64,000 nucleotides of DNA from an uncultured Alphaproteobacteria bacterium (GTDB taxonomy: Bacteria > Pseudomonadota > Alphaproteobacteria > UBA2966). Positions 1 through 8,922 of this stretch are shown piece after piece (the first letter of the stretch is position 1; every line of letters begins with the position of its first letter). The position numbers and the translations under genes are program-made. The notes below the pieces were generated by a model that was not told the origin of the DNA, made no database searches, and was given only the letters and a program-made list of their open reading frames with translations. The stretch lies in assembly GCA_958295725.1 (NCBI GenBank), contig OY282368.1, positions 868,001 to 932,000 of the forward strand. Reading direction: 5' to 3'.

Positions 1-2
1 TC

Positions 3-293
3 GCGGTGCTGGACGACTTCGACGCCGAGTTCCACGCCGACTTGGCGGCCGAAATCCTGCGCTGGTTCCAGAGTGAAGACCGCAATCCGCGCGGAGCGCA
101 ACTCATCTGCTCCACCCACAATCTTTCCCTCCTGGACGATCTGGAGAAGGAAGAGGTCTTCATCGCCGAGAAGAACCGGGACGGCGCCACCCGCGCATAC
201 GGCGTCCGGCAAGTCGCCGGCGTGCGCCGCGCCGAGAACCTCCAGAAGCTCTACCGTAGCGGCGCGCTGGGTGGGATTCCGACCTTCGGTTGA
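3..293 (+). CDS. RloA/AbiLi-like AAA ATPase, C-terminal end (5' partial)
   Basis: The reading frame is open through the left window edge, so only about the last 96 residues are present. The fragment carries a Walker-B-like acidic stretch (DDFDAEFHADLAAEIL), then the STHN motif followed by LLDDL, which is typical of the ABC/SMC-like AAA ATPases found with RloB proteins in RloAB and AbiL-type systems. Such ATPases are thought to sense phage infection and control a partner effector. The RloB-like gene starts 10 nt downstream, which supports the assignment. The N-terminal Walker A lies outside the window. The first GTG at 6 is not a real start. Confidence 0.7.
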   Translation, partial: AVLDDFDAEFHADLAAEILRWFQSEDRNPRGAQLICSTHNLSLLDDLEKEEVFIAEKNRDGATRAYGVRQVAGVRRAENLQKLYRSGALGGIPTFG

Positions 294-303
294 CCGGACG
301 ACA

Positions 304-840
304 ATGGCTGGTCGGCCGATACCGAGGCGAAGGCGCATCTTCATCGGGGCCGAGGGAGAAAGTGAACGTGCGTTCGCGGCTTGGTTGCAGCGCCTTTGCG
401 ACGACGAGGGTCGTCATCTTCATCTGGACGTCTTCGTCGCCGGAGGAGGAGACGGGGTGAGTGTCGTAGGACGCTGCGCCGAGAGAGTATGGAAGAAAAG
501 GCCATATGCTCGTCGTCTCGTTCTCCTGGATTCCGACAGGCTTGCGGAAGACCGGCGGAACGGACGCGACCCGGCGCCGGTCGCCGCAAAGACGAAAATC
601 GACCTCGTTTCCCTCCAGCCGAACCTCGAAGGGCTGATCTTGCGCCTGCATGAGGGGCAGGAAACGCGAAAGCTGGCGCGGGAAAGTGTGGCGAACGACC
701 TGAAGAAGCTCTGGCCGGGCTATCGCAAGCCGCCGTCCGCCGACGATCTGGAAGGGTGGTTCAGCATTGACGATCTGCGGCGCGCGGCGCGGTACGATGA
801 ATATCTACGGACGCTTCTGAAGGCGCTGGAGTTGGCGTGA
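304..840 (+). CDS. RloB-like protein (AbiLii-like)
   Basis: 178 aa starting at the ATG right after the ATPase gene; the longer upstream frame is shadow of that gene. The N-terminus (RRRRIFIGAEGESERAF) matches the RloB pattern of a basic strand followed by GEGxTE-like acidic residues. VLLDSDRL near the middle is the second acidic cluster expected of a TOPRIM-like nuclease fold. The family is known from RloAB islands in restriction loci and from AbiL abortive infection, where it pairs with an AAA ATPase, as here. The biochemical activity is not established. Family call fairly sure; function as phage defence inferred from the pair. Confidence 0.7.
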   Translation: MAGRPIPRRRRIFIGAEGESERAFAAWLQRLCDDEGRHLHLDVFVAGGGDGVSVVGRCAERVWKKRPYARRLVLLDSDRLAEDRRNGRDPAPVAAKTKIDLVSLQPNLEGLILRLHEGQETRKLARESVANDLKKLWPGYRKPPSADDLEGWFSIDDLRRAARYDEYLRTLLKALELA

Positions 841-960
841 CGGATGCGCGCCCGCATAGCCGGGCGGGCGCCAGGCATCCCCGGTGTGTTCCCGGCCGCG
901 CCGGGATGGTAGAAACCGGCGCCGCGCCGGCCGGACATGGAAACGACATGGGGAGACGAC

Positions 961-1644
961 ATGGCTGATACCCGACCCACTCTCGCGATACTCGGCGGCA
1001 CCGGCGACCTTGGATGGGGCCTCGCCATCCGGTGGCTCAAGGCGGGCTACGATATTGTCGTCGGCTCCCGCTCCGGGGAGAGGGCGGAGGAGGCCGCCGA
1101 CAAGCTGGCCGGGTTCGGGTTTCCGGGTACGGCGCGCGGGCTGGAGAACGCGGAGGCGACGGCGGCGGCGGATATCGTCGTCCTCACGGTTCCGTTCGTC
1201 AATCGCCAGGTCGTGCTCGAGACCGTCAAGGACGCGGTTCAAGGCAAGGTCTTCGTGGATGTCACGGTGCCGCTCGTCCCGCCCCGGGTGAGCCGGGTGC
1301 AGTTGCCGCCGGAGGGGTCCGCTGCGCGCGGATCGCAGGAGTTTCTCGGCGAGGAGGTGCGAGTGGTCTCCGCCTTTCAGAACGTCGCGGCCGACCACTT
1401 GGCCGATATCGAGCACGATATCGATTGCGACGTCCTGGTCAGCGGCAACGACAAGGCGGCGCGCGAAACGGTGCTGGGGCTCGTCGAGGCCGCCGGCATG
1501 AAGGGTTGGCACGCGGGTCCCGTGGACAACTCGGCGGCGGCCGAGGCTCTGACGTCGGTGCTGATCTTCCTGAACAGGACCTACGGGATCGACGGTGCCG
1601 GGATCCGGATCACCGGCGAGCCCCGTTCCGGCGCCGACCGATAG
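961..1644 (+). CDS. npdG: NADPH-dependent F420 reductase (Fno/NpdG)
   Basis: 227 aa, the family's usual length. It transfers hydride between NADPH and coenzyme F420 in the cytoplasm, supplying F420H2. The N-terminal Rossmann motif LAILGGTGDLGWGLA and the following GSRS (which contacts the NADP phosphate) are clear, as is VLTVPF at the end of the nucleotide-binding half. The second ATG (961) was chosen over 937 because GGGAG lies about 6 nt upstream of it. It heads a same-strand run with cofE, cofD, cofC and fbiC, which makes F420 rather than another substrate very likely. Confidence 0.88.
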   Translation: MADTRPTLAILGGTGDLGWGLAIRWLKAGYDIVVGSRSGERAEEAADKLAGFGFPGTARGLENAEATAAADIVVLTVPFVNRQVVLETVKDAVQGKVFVDVTVPLVPPRVSRVQLPPEGSAARGSQEFLGEEVRVVSAFQNVAADHLADIEHDIDCDVLVSGNDKAARETVLGLVEAAGMKGWHAGPVDNSAAAEALTSVLIFLNRTYGIDGAGIRITGEPRSGADR

Positions 1645-1664
1645 CCCCGGGGGATGCGGGCACC

Positions 1665-2435
1665 GTGGCGCCACGGTCTCTCGAGTTGTTCGCCCCGCCG
1701 GGCGTTCCTCTGGTGGCGCCCGGCGACGATATCGCCGCCCTGATCGCGGAAGCTGTCTCGCGTGCCGACGAGTCCCTGCGGGACGGCGATGTCGTCGTGA
1801 TCGCCCAGAAAGTCGTTTCCAAGTCCGAGGACAGGTTCGTCGCGCTCGGCGACGTGACCCCCTCGGAGGAGGCGTTCGGGCTGGCGCGGGAAACCGGCAA
1901 GGACGCCCGGCTCGTGGAATTGATTCTGTCGGAGAGCGAGCGTGTCCTGCGTTATCGCCGGGGGGTTCTGATCGTCGCGCATCGATTGGGCTTCGTCCTC
2001 GCCAACGCCGGCATCGACCGTTCCAACGTCGGACCGGCGGACGGGGGGGAAAGAGTCCTTCTCCTGCCCGTGGACCCCAACGCGAGTTGCGAGCGAATCG
2101 GGTGGGGGCTGCGCGGTCTGAGCGGAGCGAACCTCGCGGTCGTCATGAACGACAGTCTCGGCCGCGCATGGCGGACCGGCACGACGGGCGTCGCTCTCGG
2201 ATCCTCGGGGCTGCCGGCCCTGATGGATGTCCGTGGCCGGGAAGACCTCTTCGGACGTCCCCTGGAGGCGACGCAGATCGGTCTGGCGGACGAAATCGCC
2301 TCCGCGGCCTCGCTTCTGCAGGGGCAGGCCGACGAGGGAACGCCGTTCGTCGTCGTCCGCGGGATGATCTTCTCCGGCTCGCCGGCCGATGCCGACGCGC
2401 TCATCCGCGATCCCGGGGAAGACCTGTTCCGGTGA
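1665..2435 (+). CDS. cofE: F420-0:L-glutamate ligase
   Basis: 256 aa from a GTG 20 nt after npdG. It adds gamma-linked glutamates to F420-0 using GTP. Family signatures are GDVVVIAQKVVSKSEDR near the N-terminus, the NDSLGRAWRTGTTGVALG block and RPLEATQIGLADEIA. The protein is single-domain: it ends where the CofE fold ends and lacks the C-terminal FMN nitroreductase domain of actinobacterial FbiB. That matters because the FbiB domain reduces dehydro-F420-0 made from phosphoenolpyruvate. Its stop overlaps the cofD start by 4 nt (GTGA), so the two are translationally coupled. Confidence 0.9.
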   Translation: MAPRSLELFAPPGVPLVAPGDDIAALIAEAVSRADESLRDGDVVVIAQKVVSKSEDRFVALGDVTPSEEAFGLARETGKDARLVELILSESERVLRYRRGVLIVAHRLGFVLANAGIDRSNVGPADGGERVLLLPVDPNASCERIGWGLRGLSGANLAVVMNDSLGRAWRTGTTGVALGSSGLPALMDVRGREDLFGRPLEATQIGLADEIASAASLLQGQADEGTPFVVVRGMIFSGSPADADALIRDPGEDLFR

Positions 2436-3448
2436 CGGCCGGACGCCCGCTCGCTCCGGATCGTCCGCCGGAGTCCGCGCCGGTCGTCGTCCTCTCCGGT
2501 GGCGTGGGGGGGAGCAAGCTCGTGCTCGGTCTGTCTCGTGTCGTGAATCCCGCGGCCCTCACGGTCGTGGCGAACACCGGCGACGATTTCGACCATCTGG
2601 GCCTGCGGGTCTGCCCGGACATCGACACGCTCGTCTACACGCTCGCGGGTCTCGATGACCGCGGCGCCGGCTGGGGCCGAGCCGGAGAGTCGGGGAACTT
2701 CATGGAAGCGGTCGGGGCGTTGGGTGAGGACACGTGGTTTTTTCTCGGCGACAAGGACCTCGCCATGCACGTGGCGCGGACGCGGCGTCTCGCCGCCGGC
2801 GAGCGCCTGAGCGCCGTCACCCGCGACGTCTGCCGGCGCCTCGGAGTGACGACGCGGATCCTGCCCATGAGCGACGATCCCGTCTCCACGGCCGTCGAGA
2901 CGGTCGAGGGCCGGTTGCCGTTCCAGCATTACTTCGTGCGCGACCGTTGCCGGCCCGCGGTCCGGGGGTTCCGGTACGACGGCGCGGAGACCGCGGCGGC
3001 CGGCGCCGGGGTTCTGGAGGCGCTCGCCGCCGAAGGGTTGCGCGCGGCGATCGTGGCGCCGTCCAATCCGTTCGTCAGCATCGATCCGATCCTCGCCGTA
3101 CCGGGAGTCCGCGAGGCGCTGCGCGCGTGCCGGGCGCCCGTCGTCGCCGTAACCCCGATCGTCGGGGGGCGCGCGGTCAAGGGGCCCACGGCGAAGATGA
3201 TGCGCGAGCTGGGTGTCGAGGTTTCGCCGGTGGCCGTCGCGCGCCGCTACGGGGACTTCGCCGACGGTTTCGTCCTCGACGCCTCGGACACGGAACTGGC
3301 CCCGCGGGTGACGGCCTCGGGATTCCGCGCGTTGACCGTGAACACGGTGATGGACTCTCTCGACGATCGGGTTATGCTTGCCCGCGACGTGCTGGAATTC
3401 TGCGATCAATTGTCAAGGCCGGCTGCCGGCCGCCGTGCTTCCCGATAG
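2432..3448 (+). CDS. cofD: F420-0 synthase (2-phospho-L-lactate transferase type)
   Basis: 338 aa starting at a GTG overlapping the cofE stop. CofD/FbiA joins the deazaflavin Fo to the activated guanylyl starter acid, giving F420-0 (or its dehydro form). Recognisable are the N-terminal LSGGVGGSKL loop, the NTGDDFDHLGLRVCPDIDT block that binds the GDP moiety and metal, and SNPFVSIDPIL followed by VVAVTPIVGG(R)AVKGPTAKMM in the C-terminal half. Length and all blocks are normal. It sits between cofE and cofC. Confidence 0.9.
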   Translation: MTAGRPLAPDRPPESAPVVVLSGGVGGSKLVLGLSRVVNPAALTVVANTGDDFDHLGLRVCPDIDTLVYTLAGLDDRGAGWGRAGESGNFMEAVGALGEDTWFFLGDKDLAMHVARTRRLAAGERLSAVTRDVCRRLGVTTRILPMSDDPVSTAVETVEGRLPFQHYFVRDRCRPAVRGFRYDGAETAAAGAGVLEALAAEGLRAAIVAPSNPFVSIDPILAVPGVREALRACRAPVVAVTPIVGGRAVKGPTAKMMRELGVEVSPVAVARRYGDFADGFVLDASDTELAPRVTASGFRALTVNTVMDSLDDRVMLARDVLEFCDQLSRPAAGRRASR

Positions 3449-3457
3449 CGTTCGACC

Positions 3458-4165
3458 ATGTGGGCCGTCGTCCCCATCAAGGACTTCGCGGACGCCAAGG
3501 AGCGTCTGTCTCCTGTCCTGAGCCTGTCCGAACGCTGCGTCCTGGCGCGGACCATGGCCGAGGATGTGCTGCGGACGCTCCTCGCGGTGTCGGAGCTCGG
3601 GGGCGTCGCGGTGGTCACGCGTGATGCCGAAGCCCGGAGACTGTGCGCCGGCCTGGGCGTGCGGGTTCTCGCGGAGCCACGGAACCGGGGACAGACGGTC
3701 GCCGTCATGGCGGCGAGCCGGACATTGGAGGGCGAGGGCGTGACGGACGTTCTGACCATCCCCGGCGACGTGCCGCTGGTTCTACCGCGCGACGTTCGGT
3801 CCGTCGTGGCCGCGCATGGCGCCGCGCCCGCGATGACGATCGTCCCGGCGCGAGACCGAAAGGGCTCCAATTGCGTGGTTCTGTCGCCTCCTGGATGCGT
3901 GACCTTGAGATTCGGCGAAAACAGTTTCTATCCGCACCTCGAGGCCGCGCGTGAGGCCGGGGTCTCGCCGCTCGCGGTCGAATTGCCGAATCTCGCCCTC
4001 GACGTCGATACGCCGGACGATCTCGATCTCCTGATGGGCGAGTCGCCGCGCACCCGCGCCCAGGAGTTCCTGGCGAAAGTCGGCGTTCCGGGCCGCTTCC
4101 GGCGACGGTCCGACGCCGCCGCGGAAGCTCGGGTGAGCGCCGCGGTCGCCGGAGCGGCAAGGTGA
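3458..4165 (+). CDS. cofC: Phospho-acid guanylyltransferase for F420 (CofC/FbiD type)
   Basis: 235 aa MobA-like nucleotidyltransferase fold: WAVVPIKDFADAKERLS at the N-terminus, IPGDVPLV as the metal-binding acidic motif, DRKGSNCVVLSP, and ALDVDTPDDLD near the end. It activates a three-carbon phospho-acid with GTP for CofD. Family members differ in using 2-phospho-L-lactate (archaea), phosphoenolpyruvate (actinobacteria) or 3-phospho-D-glycerate (some proteobacteria). The sequence alone does not decide which. It starts 9 nt after cofD and overlaps fbiC by 4 nt. An unconserved tail of about 30 residues, rich in Arg and Ala, follows the family core. Confidence 0.85.
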   Translation: MWAVVPIKDFADAKERLSPVLSLSERCVLARTMAEDVLRTLLAVSELGGVAVVTRDAEARRLCAGLGVRVLAEPRNRGQTVAVMAASRTLEGEGVTDVLTIPGDVPLVLPRDVRSVVAAHGAAPAMTIVPARDRKGSNCVVLSPPGCVTLRFGENSFYPHLEAAREAGVSPLAVELPNLALDVDTPDDLDLLMGESPRTRAQEFLAKVGVPGRFRRRSDAAAEARVSAAVAGAAR

Positions 4166-6585
4166 TCCGGCTCTCCCGCGATCTCCTGGACCGGGCCCGG
4201 TCGGGGACGGTTCTCGATCGCGACGGCGCGCTCGCCGTCGGCTCGGGCGTGCCTCTGCCCGAGCTCATGGCGGTCGCCGCCGGGCTGCGCGACGAGGGCC
4301 ACGGCGGAGTCGTCTCGTATTCGCGCAAGGTCTTCATACCGCTGACCCATCTCTGCCGGGACGTCTGTCACTACTGCACGTTCGCCGAGCCGCCGCGAAA
4401 GGGCGCCGCCGTCTACATGTCGCGGGAAGAGGTGCTCGCGGTCGCTCGGAAAGGCGCCGAGGCGGGTTGCAGGGAGGCGTTGTTCACGCTCGGCGATAAG
4501 CCGGAGCTACGGTACGGCGCGGCTCGCCGCGCCCTCGACGCGTTGGGGCGCGCGACGACGCTGTCGTATCTGGCGGAGGTCGCGCGACTCGTCTTCGACG
4601 AGACGGGTCTGTTGCCCCACCTCAATCCCGGTGTCATGAGCCGCGAAGACGTCGTCGCCTTGCGCGACGTGTCCGTCTCCCAGGGCCTGATGCTGGAGAG
4701 CGCATCGGAACGGCTCTGCGAAAAGGGCGGGCCGCACCACGGCTCGCCCGACAAGAAGCCCGCCGCGCGACTCGAGACGTTGCGCCTGGCTGGCGCGGCG
4801 TCGGTGCCCATGACCACGGGCCTCCTCGTCGGGATCGGCGAGACCCGGGAGGAACGCATCGACACGCTGTTGGCGATCCGCGATCTGCACGACGCGTTCG
4901 GCCACATCCAGGAAGTCATCGTCCAGAATTTCCGCGCCAAGCCGGACACGCGCATGGCGAACGTGCCCGAACCCGCCGCGGACGAGCTCCTCTGGACCGT
5001 GGCCATGGCCCGGTTGATCCTGGGATCGTGCGCCAACATTCAGGCGCCGCCCAATCTGAGCCCCGACCTCCCGTCGCGATTGATCGCGGCGGGCATCAAC
5101 GACTGGGGGGGCGTTTCCCCGGTGACCCCCGATTTCGTGAACCCGGAGGCGCCCTGGCCTCACCTCGACCGGTTGGCCGACCGGACGCGCGCTTGCGGGA
5201 AGGAGCTCGTCGAACGCTTGGCGATTTACCCCGCCTACGCGTCGAACGCCGACCGCTGGCTGGCGCCGGCGTTCCGGTCCGCGGTCACCCGGTCCATCGA
5301 CACGGCGGGTTTCGCCCGAACGGACCCGTGGGCGCCCGGGACGACGGAGCCGCCGGACCTGGGTTTCCAGGTCGGAAGCGCGGGGCCCGTCCCCGCCGCG
5401 ACCGCGTCCGGACTCGACCGGATACTGGCGCGCGGCCGACGCGGGGATACGCTGACCGAGGACGAGATCGCGCGCCTGTTCGGCGCTCGCGGCGCCGAGT
5501 TCGAGGCGGTCCGCCGGGCCGCGGACTCTCTTCGGCGAGAGACCGTCGGCGACGTCGTGACTTACGCGGTGAACCGGAATGTCAACTATACGAACGTGTG
5601 TTCCTTCCGCTGCCGGTTCTGTGCGTTCTCCAAGGGCAGGCTCAGCGAGAGCCTGCGTGGCCGGCCCTACGTCGTCGACCTCGACGAGATCGCGCGGCGC
5701 GCGGCCGAGGCGTGGGAGCGCGGCGCGACCGAGGTCTGCATGCAGGGCGGCATCCACCCGAGCTATACCGGCCGGACCTACCTCGACATCTGCAAGGCCG
5801 CCAAGGACGCGGCGCCGGGAATCCACGTGCACGCGTTCACGCCCCTGGAGATCGTGCAGGGCGCGGGCACGTTGGGACTCCCGGTCCCCGACTACCTGGA
5901 GCGACTGATCGACGCGGGATTGGGGACGTTGCCGGGCACGGCGGCGGAGATCCTCGACGACGAGGTCCGGGACGTCATCTGCCCCGACAAGCTCACGACG
6001 GGGGAATGGCTGGACGTCATGCGGACGGCTCACGGTCTCGGGCTGCGGTCGACCTCGACGATCATGTTCGGGCACGTCGAGGGGCATCGGCACTGGGCGC
6101 GCCATCTGCTGCGCCTGCGGTCGCTACAGGCCGAGCGCGGCGGATTTACCGAATTCGTCCCGCTCCCGTTCGTACACATGGAAGCGCCTCTCTACCTCAA
6201 GGGGCGGGCCCGGCGCGGCCCCACCCTGCGGGAGGCGGTCCTGATGCACGCGGTGGCGCGCCTCGCCCTCCATCCTCATATCGTCAACATCCAGACCTCG
6301 TGGGTGAAGATGGGGCCTCGGGGGGCGAGGGCCTGCCTCGAGGCCGGCGCCAACGATCTCGGGGGCACGCTCATGAACGAGAGCATCAGCCGGGCGGCCG
6401 GAGCGTCTCACGGCCAGGAGATGCCGCCGGAGCGGATGGAGGCGCTGATTCGCGACCTGGGGCGGATCCCCGCCCAAAGGACGACGTTGTACACGGCACC
6501 GGCCGAGGAGCGGGTCTCGACATCGTTCGGCGCCCCGCCCCTGGCCGAACCGCAGTTCACCCCGGCCAAGGCCTTCGAACGGTAG
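4162..6585 (+). CDS. fbiC: Bifunctional FO synthase (CofG-CofH fusion)
   Basis: 807 aa with two radical-SAM modules. The CofG half has the cluster motif C65-x3-C69-x2-C72 (CRDVCHYC). The CofH half has C480-x3-C484-x2-C487 (CSFRCRFC). Together they condense tyrosine and 5-amino-6-ribitylamino-uracil to Fo, the F420 chromophore. The fused layout is usual in actinobacteria and in bacteria that acquired the pathway from them; archaea have separate proteins. The GTG start overlaps the cofC stop (GTGA). CofH features NVNYTNVC and FVPLPFVHMEAPLYLKG are intact, so the gene looks functional and closes the pathway encoded upstream. Confidence 0.93.
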   Translation: MIRLSRDLLDRARSGTVLDRDGALAVGSGVPLPELMAVAAGLRDEGHGGVVSYSRKVFIPLTHLCRDVCHYCTFAEPPRKGAAVYMSREEVLAVARKGAEAGCREALFTLGDKPELRYGAARRALDALGRATTLSYLAEVARLVFDETGLLPHLNPGVMSREDVVALRDVSVSQGLMLESASERLCEKGGPHHGSPDKKPAARLETLRLAGAASVPMTTGLLVGIGETREERIDTLLAIRDLHDAFGHIQEVIVQNFRAKPDTRMANVPEPAADELLWTVAMARLILGSCANIQAPPNLSPDLPSRLIAAGINDWGGVSPVTPDFVNPEAPWPHLDRLADRTRACGKELVERLAIYPAYASNADRWLAPAFRSAVTRSIDTAGFARTDPWAPGTTEPPDLGFQVGSAGPVPAATASGLDRILARGRRGDTLTEDEIARLFGARGAEFEAVRRAADSLRRETVGDVVTYAVNRNVNYTNVCSFRCRFCAFSKGRLSESLRGRPYVVDLDEIARRAAEAWERGATEVCMQGGIHPSYTGRTYLDICKAAKDAAPGIHVHAFTPLEIVQGAGTLGLPVPDYLERLIDAGLGTLPGTAAEILDDEVRDVICPDKLTTGEWLDVMRTAHGLGLRSTSTIMFGHVEGHRHWARHLLRLRSLQAERGGFTEFVPLPFVHMEAPLYLKGRARRGPTLREAVLMHAVARLALHPHIVNIQTSWVKMGPRGARACLEAGANDLGGTLMNESISRAAGASHGQEMPPERMEALIRDLGRIPAQRTTLYTAPAEERVSTSFGAPPLAEPQFTPAKAFER

Positions 6586-6682
6586 CGAACCGCCGGGGCA
6601 CGGGGGCACGGGAACGGCGAATCGACGCTTCGGGCGTACGGCCGCCCGGAAGAGCGATCGAGATGGCAGGGAGGGCACATTC

Positions 6683-7591
6683 TTGGGCGGCAAGGTCGGC
6701 TACATCGGACTGGGGCACATGGGTGGCCCGATGGCGATGCACCTCGCCAGGGCGGGTCACGACGTATCGGTCTACAACCGCACGCGCTCGAAGGCGGAGG
6801 CGTTCGTCTCCGAGCATGGAGGGCGCGTGGTGGCCAGCCCGGCGGACGCCGCCGCGGGCGCCGACTACGTCGGGGTCTGCGTTTTCGGTGACGACGACGC
6901 GAGGGCGGTGACCCTCGGTGACGACGGGGCGTTCGAGGCCATGGCGCCGGGCGCCGTACTCGCCGATCACACGACGGCGAGCGCGGAGACGGCGGAAATG
7001 CTGGGTTCGGAGGCTGACAGGCGCGGTTTCTTCTATCTGGATGCCCCGGTGGCCGGCGCCGAGGAGGCGTCCAGGGCGGGCCGGTTGACGGTGATGGTCG
7101 GTGGGGCCGAGGAGGGATTCCGGAAGGCCGGGCCGTTCCTGGACGCATACGCCAAGGCGGCGGAACTGATGGGACCGAACGGCCACGGGCAACTCACGAA
7201 GATGGTCAACCAGATCGTCATCTCCGCCAACATGCAGGGGCTGGCCGAAGGTATCGTCATGGGGCGAGAAACCGGTCTCGATATGGAGCGGGTGCTCGGG
7301 CTGCTCGGCCAGGGGTCGGCGCAGTCCTGGTGGCTCGACAATCGTGGTGCGCGGATGGCGACGGCCGCGCTGGACGATTCCGACGGCGGTACGGCGAACA
7401 TGACGAAGGACCTGGGCATCTGTCTCAACGAGGCCCGCCGCCATGGCGTACCGCTGCCGATCACGTCCCTGATCGCTCAGTTCTACGTCGCGGCGAAGGC
7501 CCGGGGGCGCGAGAGATGGGAAAGCACCAGCCTGATCACGCTGTGGGACCGCCGGTACGATCGGCCGTTGGACGAGCGCGCGGAGGGGTAG
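6683..7591 (+). CDS. NAD(P)-dependent beta-hydroxyacid dehydrogenase (HIBADH family)
   Basis: 302 aa. The N-terminal Rossmann motif [21 protein letters not shown] and the substrate-binding block [22 protein letters not shown] are those of the 3-hydroxyisobutyrate/tartronate-semialdehyde reductase family. The catalytic lysine is expected in [14 protein letters not shown] start is used, supported by the AGGGAGGG ribosome site about 9 nt upstream; no in-frame ATG lies between. It follows fbiC on the same strand by about 100 nt and may be co-transcribed, but nothing here shows that it uses F420. The substrate cannot be fixed from sequence. Confidence 0.8.
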   Translation: MGGKVGYIGLGHMGGPMAMHLARAGHDVSVYNRTRSKAEAFVSEHGGRVVASPADAAAGADYVGVCVFGDDDARAVTLGDDGAFEAMAPGAVLADHTTASAETAEMLGSEADRRGFFYLDAPVAGAEEASRAGRLTVMVGGAEEGFRKAGPFLDAYAKAAELMGPNGHGQLTKMVNQIVISANMQGLAEGIVMGRETGLDMERVLGLLGQGSAQSWWLDNRGARMATAALDDSDGGTANMTKDLGICLNEARRHGVPLPITSLIAQFYVAAKARGRERWESTSLITLWDRRYDRPLDERAEG

Positions 7592-7595
7592 GACG

Positions 7596-8915
7596 ATGCG
7601 CCTGTCGCGCTATTTCATGCCGACCCTGCGGGAGACTCCTTCCGAGGCGCGGATCGTTTCGCACCGATTGATGTTGCGCGCCGGGATGATTCGGCAGTCG
7701 AGCGCCGGTATCTATTCATGGTTGCCGTTGGGGTTGCGGGTTCTCAAGAACATCGAGCGCATCGTTCGCGAGGAACAGGACGCCGCCGGGTGCCAGGAGC
7801 TGTTGATGCCGACGATACAACCGGCGGATCTCTGGCGCGAAAGCGGCCGCTACGACGATTACGGCAAGGAGATGCTGCGGATCGCGGACCGGCACGGCCG
7901 CGACATGCTCTTCGGCCCCACCAACGAGGAGCTCGTCACGGACATCTTCCGCAATTCCGTGAAGAGCTACCGGGATCTGCCGAAGCTGCTGTACCACATC
8001 CAGTGGAAGTTCCGGGACGAGGTCCGTCCGCGGTTCGGCGTCATGCGGGGCCGGGAATTCCTGATGAAGGATTCGTACTCGTTCGACCTCGACTACGAAG
8101 GCGCCCGGCGCGCCTACAACAGGATGTTCGTCGCCTATCTCAGGACCTTCGCGCGGATGGGTCTCAAGGCCATTCCGATGGCGGCGGATACCGGCCCGAT
8201 CGGCGGCGACCTGAGCCACGAGTTCATCATTCTGGCGGATACGGGCGAGAGCGAGGTGTTCTGCCACGCCGATTATCTGGAGTTCGATCCCCACGTCGGC
8301 GGCGTCGATTACGACGACGACCTGCAGCCGGTCGTGGACGAGTGGACCCGCCTCTACGCGGCGACCGACGACAAACACGATGCCGACGCGTTCGCGAGCC
8401 GGGCGCCGGGCGAAAAGGCTCTCCGCACGCGGGGAATCGAGGTCGGGCACATCTTCTACTTCGGCGCGAAATACTCCGAGGCCATGGGAGCGACGGTCCA
8501 GCGCGCGGACGGCTCGGAGGCGCCGGTGGAGATGGGATCGTACGGGATCGGAGTCTCGCGTCTGGTCGGCGCGATCGTCGAGGCCTGCCACGACGACGCG
8601 GGTATCGTCTGGCCCGAGTCCGTCGCGCCGTTCCGCGTCGGCCTGATCAACCTGAAAATCGACGACTCGGCGACGACCGAGACCTGCGAGCGCCTGTATT
8701 CCGGGCTGTCGTCCTCCGGCGTCGACGTCCTCTACGACGACACGGACGAGCGGGCCGGCGTGAAGTTCGCGACCAGCGAACTGATCGGGACGCCCTGGCA
8801 GCTCGTCGTCGGGCCGCGCGGCGTCGCGTCGGGGGTCGTCGAGCTGAAATCGCGCGCGGGCGACGTCGACGGGGAAATCCCCATCGATTCCGCGGTTGCG
8901 CGGTTTGCCGGCTGA
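7596..8915 (+). CDS. proS: Prolyl-tRNA synthetase, short alphaproteobacterial form
   Basis: 439 aa class II aminoacyl-tRNA synthetase that charges tRNA-Pro. Motif 2 ([21 protein letters not shown]) and motif 3 ([15 protein letters not shown]) are intact, followed by the C-terminal anticodon-binding domain ([21 protein letters not shown]). The inserted editing domain of E. coli-type ProS (about 570 aa) is absent between motifs 2 and 3, as is usual in Alphaproteobacteria, where a free-standing editing protein takes over. It starts 4 nt after the preceding gene and precedes lolE by 7 nt, a common alphaproteobacterial arrangement. Confidence 0.95.
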   Translation: MRLSRYFMPTLRETPSEARIVSHRLMLRAGMIRQSSAGIYSWLPLGLRVLKNIERIVREEQDAAGCQELLMPTIQPADLWRESGRYDDYGKEMLRIADRHGRDMLFGPTNEELVTDIFRNSVKSYRDLPKLLYHIQWKFRDEVRPRFGVMRGREFLMKDSYSFDLDYEGARRAYNRMFVAYLRTFARMGLKAIPMAADTGPIGGDLSHEFIILADTGESEVFCHADYLEFDPHVGGVDYDDDLQPVVDEWTRLYAATDDKHDADAFASRAPGEKALRTRGIEVGHIFYFGAKYSEAMGATVQRADGSEAPVEMGSYGIGVSRLVGAIVEACHDDAGIVWPESVAPFRVGLINLKIDDSATTETCERLYSGLSSSGVDVLYDDTDERAGVKFATSELIGTPWQLVVGPRGVASGVVELKSRAGDVDGEIPIDSAVARFAG

Positions 8916-8922
8916 CCGGACC

